In this document: positions 59,272 to 64,000 of the stretch, one piece after another
Layout of the letters: the number at the start of each line of letters is the position of its first letter
Position numbering within the stretch: the stretch's first letter is position 1
From: a virus
IMG/VR virus record: IMGVR_UViG_3300042397_001782
Coordinates: 1-64,000 of that record
Length of the DNA: 64,000 bases
Reading direction: 5' to 3' (one strand)
Program-made: the position numbers and the translations under genes
The notes under the pieces: generated by a model
Databases searched by the model: none
Told to the model about the DNA's origin: nothing
The model's input: the letters and a program-made list of their open reading frames with translations, nothing else

Positions 59272-59317
59272 TACTTTGCCCCTCCTCTGTACTTTGCACC
59301 CTGTCCGCCCTACTTTG
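59272..59317 (+). repeat. TACTTTG repeats
   Basis: TACTTTG occurs at 59272-59278, 59290-59296 and 59311-59317, spaced 18 and 21 bases, within C-rich DNA. It may be an iteron array. Confidence 0.6.
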
Positions 59318-59474
59318 TCCCGCCCTCAATATCCCGCCCCTGTATTGTGCGGGGATATGTAGCCACCCCACCCTATATATATTATTCTATTAGAACTCCC
59401 CTCCCCCCTCCGCCCTATGTATATACCCCGCCCTATATATACCCGCCTATGGATATTCTGTATACTAGTAGATA

Positions 59475-59563
59475 GACAGACAGACAGACTAGACAGACAG
59501 AGAAACCCTAGAGACTATAGACTAGAGACTAGTCCACCACCACCCGCCCCCAGTCCACAGACT
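59475..59563 (+). repeat. GACA and AGACT short repeats
   Basis: GACA units (about 59475-59500) are followed by AGACT at 59486, 59512, 59519, 59526 and 59559. They lie just left of the skew switch. Confidence 0.65.
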
Positions 59564-59923
59564 AGGCACAACGCCCACGCCCTAGAGATATTCCCCAAAA
59601 CTATTTCTCGCTAATGGAAAACCGAGTTTTTGGAATTTATGGGAGGGTATTTGAAAATTGGGTCATGCATACGGGCTATGTTATTGATACACCCCACTTT
59701 TCATTCTCACATAACATACGGGGGGATAGTTTTTTTGTTCTACTGGGGGGGATATGATTTTGGGTAGGGCTAAAAAAATTTTAGGGGGGTGGGGGGTGTA
59801 TAAAAAATAAAAAATTAGGGGGAGATTTTCGGGGGTTTGGTTATAGGTAAAACTTGCATATAAATAATTAAAGAAGCGTTAAAAAAAGTACCTAGGAAAA
59901 TCAAGGGTTCCGAGAGGGTGAAA

Positions 59924-59962
59924 GTACATTTTTGTACTTTTCGTGTACATTTTTGTACTTTT
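59924..59962 (+). repeat. Two perfect 18-bp direct repeats with internal palindrome
   Basis: GTACATTTTTGTACTTTT occurs at 59924-59941 and 59945-59962, 21 bases apart. Each copy contains GTAC, a 6-base spacer and GTAC. Two helical turns of spacing put both sites on the same DNA face, typical of operators or initiator iterons. Confidence 0.8.
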
Positions 59963-60055
59963 GACCCGCTGAAACCCGCATTTCTTCGTTGAGGGGTTTT
60001 TGGAAAAGGGTGTGATAAATGTGTAAAATAAATTCTTTCTAATAGAAAAATAATT

Positions 60056-60086
60056 CTTGCTATTTGTATAAAAGTTTGTATCTTTG
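60056..60086 (+). promoter_or_regulatory. Promoter of the rightward block
   Basis: TTG (60057-60059), 19 bases, TATCTTTG (60079-60086) is a complete Bacteroidota promoter. It lies 16 bases before the ATG at 60103. It mirrors the leftward promoter at 58869-58898. Confidence 0.85.
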
Positions 60087-60102
60087 CAGAAATATTAAAA
60101 AT

Positions 60103-60531
60103 ATGAAAAAATTAGAAATAGGAACTAGAGTATTTGATATTAGATGGGGGTGGGGAGAAGTTGTAGAATATAGGGAAGATTTTAATGAAATTTCCTATCC
60201 TATTATTGTTAGGTTTGATGGAAAGGGAATAAGTACATACACTCTAAGTGGGGTACATAGTATGGGGGATTCATCTCCTCTATTATCTCTTACAGAATAT
60301 TCTTTAGAGAACGGGGGCTTCACTGATATAAGTGAGTGGGGTAAGCCTAAGGTGGGGGATTTGGGGTATTTCTGGAATTATGAGACTAAATCTTTTGTAT
60401 TCTATTCTAAGCTAATAGGTATTGATAGTTCTTCCACATACAAATATACTATGGCAGATAGTACTGATTGGACATATTTTAGCAAAGAAGTTCCAGAATG
60501 GTTTTTAGATAAAATAAATAAACAAATATAA
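60103..60531 (+). CDS. Unknown protein
   Basis: A 142-residue protein starting MKKLEIGTRVFDIRWGWGEV. The upstream TTG start of the longer frame lies in the promoter, so this ATG is used. The first 60 residues look like a small SH3-like barrel (IGTRVFDIRWGWGEVVEYRE, IVRFDGKG). The remainder is aromatic and helical (DLGYFWNYETKSFVFYSKLI). I know the start pattern from small phage proteins; function unknown. First gene of the rightward transcript. Confidence 0.7.
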   Translation: MKKLEIGTRVFDIRWGWGEVVEYREDFNEISYPIIVRFDGKGISTYTLSGVHSMGDSSPLLSLTEYSLENGGFTDISEWGKPKVGDLGYFWNYETKSFVFYSKLIGIDSSSTYKYTMADSTDWTYFSKEVPEWFLDKINKQI

Positions 60532-60542
60532 AACAATTAGTT

Positions 60543-60584
60543 ATGACGGTTGATATAGTGGAAATAGATGTATTAGGAGGATAG
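60543..60584 (+). promoter_or_regulatory. Short leader frame with AGGAGG before repL-like gene
   Basis: A 13-codon frame (MTVDIVEIDVLGG) ends at 60584, overlapping an AGGAGG (60575-60580), 17 bases before the ATG of the RepL-like gene at 60601. Bacteroidota genes rarely carry such a Shine-Dalgarno. It could be a translational coupling leader; coincidence is possible. Confidence 0.3.
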
Positions 60585-60600
60585 AAAATAAATATATTGT

Positions 60601-61122
60601 ATGTACGAGAAGGTAATTAAATTAAAACATAACGAAAGGGCTGCTAAGATAGACTTAGACACTGGAGAAGTGGCAGAAGTGGCAGTGCATAATAGGGAAA
60701 AAAAGCAGCCAAAGGACCCTTCTATGAATTTCTTTATCAGTACTGAGAGTTATTCTAGATTTTTTACAAAGGCTTGGCAATTATTAGAGACTCAAACCAC
60801 TGATACAGAGTTTAAAGTGGCTTATAAGATGTCTATGATGGCTCATGCCTATACAAATAGTTTAGAACCATTAAGACCAGAGAGTACAATGAAGGAATTA
60901 TCGGAGTTTTTCAATGTTGATAGGAGAAAAATACAGAATATAATTGAAAAATTATTTAAATTAGGGGTGATAGGAAAGTTTCAGGTGTATGATAGGTTTG
61001 AAAATCATCATAACTACTGGGTATTCAACCCTTATTTGTCTTTTAATGGAAAAATAATTAAAAAAGACGTACAAAGTTTATTTAATAACACGCACTATGC
61101 GGCACTATCCCCTATTTTATAA
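60601..61122 (+). CDS. RepL-like replication initiator or winged-helix regulator
   Basis: A 173-residue protein. The C-terminal 90 residues form a winged helix: LSEFFNVDRRKIQNIIEKLF, then KLGVIGKFQVYDRFENHHNY, ending YWVFNPYLSFNGKIIKK with DVQSLFNNTHYA. The YW-V-NPYLSFNGK tract is that of RepL, a plasmid replication protein also reported for crAss-like phages. The N-terminus (KQPKDPSMNFFISTESY) is less conserved. It lies 640 bases from the repeat-rich region, which it may bind to start replication or regulate transcription; both are inferences. Confidence 0.65.
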   Translation: MYEKVIKLKHNERAAKIDLDTGEVAEVAVHNREKKQPKDPSMNFFISTESYSRFFTKAWQLLETQTTDTEFKVAYKMSMMAHAYTNSLEPLRPESTMKELSEFFNVDRRKIQNIIEKLFKLGVIGKFQVYDRFENHHNYWVFNPYLSFNGKIIKKDVQSLFNNTHYAALSPIL

Positions 61123-61138
61123 ATAAATTAACATAACA

Positions 61139-61462
61139 ATGAGTGTAAGAGTTATCTGTATTGACGAAAAGAATAAGCCAAAGGAAATCCCAGCAAGTAA
61201 ATGGGTGAAAGAACAAGAACTCTATCATATTCTAATGATATTCTATTCCATTCCCTCTAAAACAATGGCATACACTTTGGAAGAAATAGATCTTGACGAA
61301 TCCTGTGCTCCTTATGGAGTATTTGATGCTAAAAGATTTGCCATACATCAGGATGATTTAGAGGAATTTATAGAACTTGCTAAAAATTGCACAGAGTTAA
61401 ATGATATTGAGATAAAGGAATTAATTGAACAAGAAGAATTTGAAATAATAGAAAATGAATAA
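61139..61462 (+). CDS. Small unknown protein
   Basis: A 107-residue acidic protein (RVICIDEKNKPKEIPASKWV, YTLEEIDLDESCAPYGVFDA). The phrase IPASKWV-K-E and the following LEEIDL-D-E are familiar from small phage proteins, function unknown. Confidence 0.7.
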   Translation: MSVRVICIDEKNKPKEIPASKWVKEQELYHILMIFYSIPSKTMAYTLEEIDLDESCAPYGVFDAKRFAIHQDDLEEFIELAKNCTELNDIEIKELIEQEEFEIIENE

Positions 61463-61634
61463 CATAGCATATTGTATAGGGGGTATTCTCATTATATTGA
61501 AGGCATTAGGATATATACAAGATTTGTCTTGGTGGTGGTGTACGTTTCCTTTTTGGATAGAAATAGTTTCTATAATTGTTGTTGTGGGAGTTATTAATGT
61601 AATGGGAATATTAAAAGAATTTTTTAATTCATAA
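61455..61634 (+). CDS. Small membrane protein (59 aa), Fragile-X-F-like
   Basis: The frame from ATG at 61455 to TAA encodes 59 residues (MNNIAYCIGGILIILKALGY, LSWWWCTFPFWIEIVSIIVV). Two membrane helices flank a WWWC-TFPFW turn, resembling the transmembrane Fragile-X-F family of phage membrane proteins. It overlaps the previous gene by eight bases. Function unknown. Confidence 0.7.
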   Translation: MNNIAYCIGGILIILKALGYIQDLSWWWCTFPFWIEIVSIIVVVGVINVMGILKEFFNS

Positions 61635-61638
61635 GGAC

Positions 61639-61866
61639 ATGGAGTTTGAGATAGATTTCAATAGACACAATAATGATAGATTTCTAATTGATAGATTAGG
61701 TGCTTGGGTGGATAGATATGATGATTTTGACGCTATTAAGATAGAAATAAAAGACTTAGAGGAATTAGAAATGCTTTTAGCAAAAGTAAATCACTGTTTA
61801 GGAGGGGAGTATTCTGCAATAGTTTCTTTCGATCCTCCCGCTATATTCTTAGATGACAAAGTTTAA
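61639..61866 (+). CDS. Small acidic protein
   Basis: A 75-residue acidic protein (GAWVDRYDDFDAIKIEIKDL, LLAKVNHCLGGEYSAIVSFD). A helix-strand-helix pattern that I know from small phage proteins; function unknown. Confidence 0.65.
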   Translation: MEFEIDFNRHNNDRFLIDRLGAWVDRYDDFDAIKIEIKDLEELEMLLAKVNHCLGGEYSAIVSFDPPAIFLDDKV

Positions 61867-61890
61867 TCATTAAAATTAAAATATAAAAAA

Positions 61891-62079
61891 ATGGCAGAAA
61901 TAATTATTACAGACTTACAAGGAAATAAACAAACTATATCTTTTCCTGAAAAATTTAATATAGAGGTGGGGGAGTATAAAACCACAGATGTCATCTCTAG
62001 GGAAACTTTTATTAGGAAGATTCAAGATTTAGTGTCTTTTTCTAACTTTTTAAATGAAAAAACTGTTTTTAAGGAGTGA
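61891..62079 (+). CDS. Small unknown protein
   Basis: A 62-residue protein (MAEIIITDLQGNKQTISFPE, TFIRKIQDLVSFSNFLNEKT). No family recognised. Confidence 0.6.
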   Translation: MAEIIITDLQGNKQTISFPEKFNIEVGEYKTTDVISRETFIRKIQDLVSFSNFLNEKTVFKE

Positions 62080-62126
62080 TGGAACTTTTTTAAAATAATA
62101 ATTGTTAAATAAAAAACACATACAAA

Positions 62127-62543
62127 ATGGGAGTATATAAACAAAGTATAAAAAAAGGCAAGAAAGAGTGCTTTATAGAAAGGGCTAGAGTATTACTAGC
62201 CACTAGAGGGCTATTACTTTCTGACAAGACCCTAGAGGTTTTATATTGGGTATTGTATTATAAAATAGACTACCCTGCATTAGATGCTAATAATGTGGGA
62301 AAATTTAAGAATATGAATCAAATGCATGTAGTGATTGCAAAGCACATGCAAGTATTTTCTTCTTATATTGGGGCTTATATAAATGATAGAATCATTCCTT
62401 TTAAGATTTTAAAGAAGACAGTTTCAATACCAGCAGATAGATTCTCTAAACCTAGGGTATTGGATTATGAAATACCTCAATGGCTAGAAAAAATGTACAA
62501 AGATAAAGAATTTAAATTAGATATAAATTTTATATATGAATAA
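62127..62543 (+). CDS. Unknown basic protein
   Basis: A 138-residue basic helical protein (GKKECFIERARVLLATRGLL, SDKTLEVLYWVLYYKIDYPA, RFSKPRVLDYEIPQWLEKMY). No family recognised. Its stop overlaps the next start, so it is translated with the next gene. Confidence 0.65.
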   Translation: MGVYKQSIKKGKKECFIERARVLLATRGLLLSDKTLEVLYWVLYYKIDYPALDANNVGKFKNMNQMHVVIAKHMQVFSSYIGAYINDRIIPFKILKKTVSIPADRFSKPRVLDYEIPQWLEKMYKDKEFKLDINFIYE

Positions 62544-62727
62544 GAGCATTGTACAGATAATAAAAGAAATGAACTCTCCATATAGAAAGCTTATGATAAT
62601 GGATAATGCCACCTATGACATGCTTAAAAGAGAGCTAGGTATGGAATACTATGAGGAGCTAGTAAAATATAAAAACCTCACAATAGCTATAAGCTTAGAC
62701 GATAACTTAAAATTAATGTTAGTATGA
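62536..62727 (+). CDS. Small unknown protein
   Basis: A 63-residue helical protein (IVQIIKEMNSPYRKLMIMDN, TYDMLKRELGMEYYEELVKY). It overlaps both neighbours. No family recognised. Confidence 0.6.
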   Translation: MNKSIVQIIKEMNSPYRKLMIMDNATYDMLKRELGMEYYEELVKYKNLTIAISLDDNLKLMLV

Positions 62728-62918
62728 TGGTGATATTGGCTGTAAAATTACTTTTAATCTTAACTTTTCTGCTCACCATGGCAGCTTTAAATATATTTTT
62801 TAAGGTAGAAGAAGACTGTGATTTTAATATAATGATTAAAAGAATAGCCAGAGACTTTTTAATTATATTGGTGCTATTTTGTTTCATATCCACCTTAGTG
62901 ATTGCAAATGTCCAATAG
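62724..62918 (+). CDS. Small membrane protein
   Basis: A 64-residue protein with two membrane helices (LAVKLLLILTFLLTMAALNI and LIILVLFCFISTLVIANV) joined by a short charged loop. It overlaps both neighbours by several bases. Function unknown; a holin-like topology is possible. Confidence 0.65.
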   Translation: MMVILAVKLLLILTFLLTMAALNIFFKVEEDCDFNIMIKRIARDFLIILVLFCFISTLVIANVQ

Positions 62919-63189
62919 TATATTTGAGGAAGTTTCTAGTAATCTTGGGGATGTTTCCCCCGAAATGGTGGAAATCATTTATAAGGATTATGTAAAAACG
63001 CTTTCAAAGGAAATGTCAAAGTCTCCAGATAGGGAGATGTATTTGCCTAAGTTTGGTAAAATAGCTCCAAGCATTATAAAGATAAAGAAAAGGCTTAGGA
63101 TGTTCTTTAAGTTGAGGCATGTAGAAAAAACACAAAAAATGATAAATACAATTAGATCATTAAGAAATAATAAAAATAAAAGAAAATAA
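62908..63189 (+). CDS. Small basic phage protein
   Basis: A 93-residue basic protein starting MSNSIFEEVSSNLGDVSPEM. The ATG at 62908 is preferred to a TTG two codons upstream. MYLPKFGKIAPSIIKIKKRL is a strand-turn-helix pattern with P-x-F-G-K found in small phage structural and DNA-binding proteins. Function unknown. Confidence 0.65.
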   Translation: MSNSIFEEVSSNLGDVSPEMVEIIYKDYVKTLSKEMSKSPDREMYLPKFGKIAPSIIKIKKRLRMFFKLRHVEKTQKMINTIRSLRNNKNKRK

Positions 63190-63201
63190 AAATTATTTTC
63201 G

Positions 63202-63209
63202 TATATTTG
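63202..63209 (+). promoter_or_regulatory. -7 box (TATATTTG) before the 142-residue gene
   Basis: TATATTTG matches TAnnTTTG and lies 34 bases before the ATG at 63244, in the largest gap of the rightward block. No clear TTG is seen at the -33 position. Confidence 0.55.
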
Positions 63210-63243
63210 TAAAAATTTTAAAACACACAAAACAATCAAAATT

Positions 63244-63672
63244 ATGACAATTAAAGAATTCAAAGAACAACCAATTCCAGATTTTGGATTTGAAATCAAA
63301 AGAGAAAATCACATTTTAGTACAATGTTACGCTAAAAAAAGTGCATTGGCTTCTCAGCTAGTGGGTATGGACAACCGTAAAACCACTGAAATTAAAAATG
63401 CTTTTAAAGTATTGATGGCTAATGGTTCTAAAACCTTTAAAGAAGGAGATATTATTTCTCTTGGAGATAATATGGTGGATAAACCAATTGTAAGCTATAA
63501 GCCACCTGTAGGAGGAGATCCTGAGGGAGAAGCTAGACCAGTATTCGGCTCCTATCTACAAGGACTAATGCCATTTGCATTCTTCTGTAATAAGTTAGAA
63601 GACGCAGACGATGCTTTAGAGCTTACATTTTTAATACCAGAGGATCTTGTCACCGTAAAACATAATATATAA
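63244..63672 (+). CDS. Unknown protein, possible virion gene
   Basis: A 142-residue protein (FGFEIKRENHILVQCYAKKS, EGDIISLGDNMVDKPIVSYK, GSYLQGLMPFAFFCNKLEDA). Beta-rich, soluble, no family recognised. It has its own -7 box. It and the next small genes lie at the edge of what may be the next structural block. Confidence 0.6.
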   Translation: MTIKEFKEQPIPDFGFEIKRENHILVQCYAKKSALASQLVGMDNRKTTEIKNAFKVLMANGSKTFKEGDIISLGDNMVDKPIVSYKPPVGGDPEGEARPVFGSYLQGLMPFAFFCNKLEDADDALELTFLIPEDLVTVKHNI

Positions 63673-63673
63673 A

Positions 63674-63928
63674 ATGGAAAAAAATATCAATAAGAAAAAA
63701 ACACCCGCTTCTCCTAAGAAGAAATCGTCTAGAGTGACTAAAAAAGAAGAGACCTCTTTGTTAGAGAGCAATAAGATAGAGGATAGTATTATAAATGAAA
63801 CTCCAATTGTTTATAATACCCCAAAATGCACTGTTCCTTCTTCAGATATTCTTGGAATAAAGTCATTTACGGAGTCTTTACGATACAAAATTGTAAATTT
63901 TATAAAACTATTACTAACCTATAAATAA
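63674..63928 (+). CDS. Small basic protein
   Basis: An 84-residue protein with a Lys- and Ser-rich N-terminus (NINKKKTPASPKKKSSRVTK) and a short hydrophobic C-terminus. No family recognised. One base separates it from the previous gene. Confidence 0.6.
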   Translation: MEKNINKKKTPASPKKKSSRVTKKEETSLLESNKIEDSIINETPIVYNTPKCTVPSSDILGIKSFTESLRYKIVNFIKLLLTYK

Positions 63929-63933
63929 AAAAA

Positions 63934-64000
63934 ATGAAACCAATGATGATGATGAACAACAAAAAGAAAATTCTTTCATTAACAAAAGAGACTAATTCAG
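63934..64000 (+). CDS. Gene starting at the right edge (3' partial)
   Basis: An ATG at 63934 after an A-rich leader opens a frame (MKPMMMMNNKKKILSLTKET) that runs off the window. Nothing can be said about function. Confidence 0.55.
   Translation, partial: MKPMMMMNNKKKILSLTKETNS

Larger units (their letters stand above)
58899..60055. other. Non-coding divergent region, probable replication origin
   Basis: A gene-free stretch of about 1.16 kb between divergent gene blocks. About 59240-59580 is C-rich on the + strand (many CCCGCCC strings). About 59640-59850 is G-rich (runs GGGGGG, GGGGG). The switch at about 59600 is a strong GC-skew change. It contains three TACTTTG copies (59272, 59290, 59311), GACA and AGACT repeats (59475-59563), a GTGGGTA/TACCCAC inverted repeat (59131-59162) and an 18-bp direct repeat (59924-59962). 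Short open frames here are artefacts of base composition. Confidence 0.7.

Noticed and set aside
59199-59614. Short frames in the C-rich region
   Set aside because: Their Cys-, Pro- and Leu-rich products follow base composition, with no leader or promoter and no protein-like pattern.
1-64000. CRISPR array, tRNA genes, integrase or terminase
   Set aside because: No regular repeat-spacer array, no T-arm-like GTTCGAATCC or similar motif, and no protein with integrase or terminase motifs were found in the window.

Overview
The window is AT-rich DNA from a tailed phage of the phylum Bacteroidota. It carries phage replication genes, giant multidomain injected-type proteins and dozens of tiny early genes. 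Spaced boxes matching the Bacteroidota promoter (TTG, about 19 bp, TAnnTTTG) stand in front of genes. Starts are A-rich and mostly lack Shine-Dalgarno sequences. One gene ends in a type IX secretion sorting domain, a signal used only by Bacteroidota hosts. No terminase, portal, major capsid protein, integrase or tRNA was recognised here. The mix (RepL-like protein, family A polymerase, DnaB-like helicase, TOPRIM primase, SSB, divergent gene blocks) recalls crAss-like phages, but that placement is inference.

Bases 1-24113 (+ strand) hold virion-type genes: a 5'-partial protein with a lysozyme-like segment, two glycine-motif or coiled proteins, and then giant polyvalent proteins (2172, 417, 749 and 2176 residues). 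These carry a PD-(D/E)XK-like segment, an HEXXH zincin and an ADP-ribosyltransferase-like domain. A GIY-YIG homing endonuclease gene splits one polyvalent gene in two. A bidirectional terminator at 24117-24147 closes this block against the opposing one.

Bases 24192-58834 (- strand) are read towards it. From right to left in transcription order come many small early genes (58.8-50.8 kb), and a lytic transglycosylase and SF2 helicase. Next are two cytosine methyltransferases in a cassette-like segment, then the replication core (nuclease, PolA, HNH, DnaB-like helicase, Sak4-like ATPase, SSB, primase, dUTPase). Small membrane proteins follow. After them lies a striking cluster of exported proteins at 30.0-36.1 kb: a T9SS-sorted cohesin/dockerin-like protein, a CsgG-like protein and a shorter relative, a probable outer-membrane barrel protein, a C-type lectin with a dockerin-like repeat, and a secreted HEXXH protein. 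Ribonucleotide reductase (nrdB, nrdA) and more small genes end the block.

Bases 58899-60055 are non-coding. The stretch is C-rich and then G-rich on the + strand, with short tandem repeats and an 18-bp direct repeat, and it lies between the divergent blocks. It is the best candidate for a replication origin and divergent control region. From 60103 to the right edge, + strand genes resume with a RepL-like protein and small unknown genes.

The main candidate for something undescribed is the exported cluster. A phage appears to dress or rewire the surface of its host with proteins routed through the host Sec and type IX pathways, possibly joined by cohesin-dockerin contacts.
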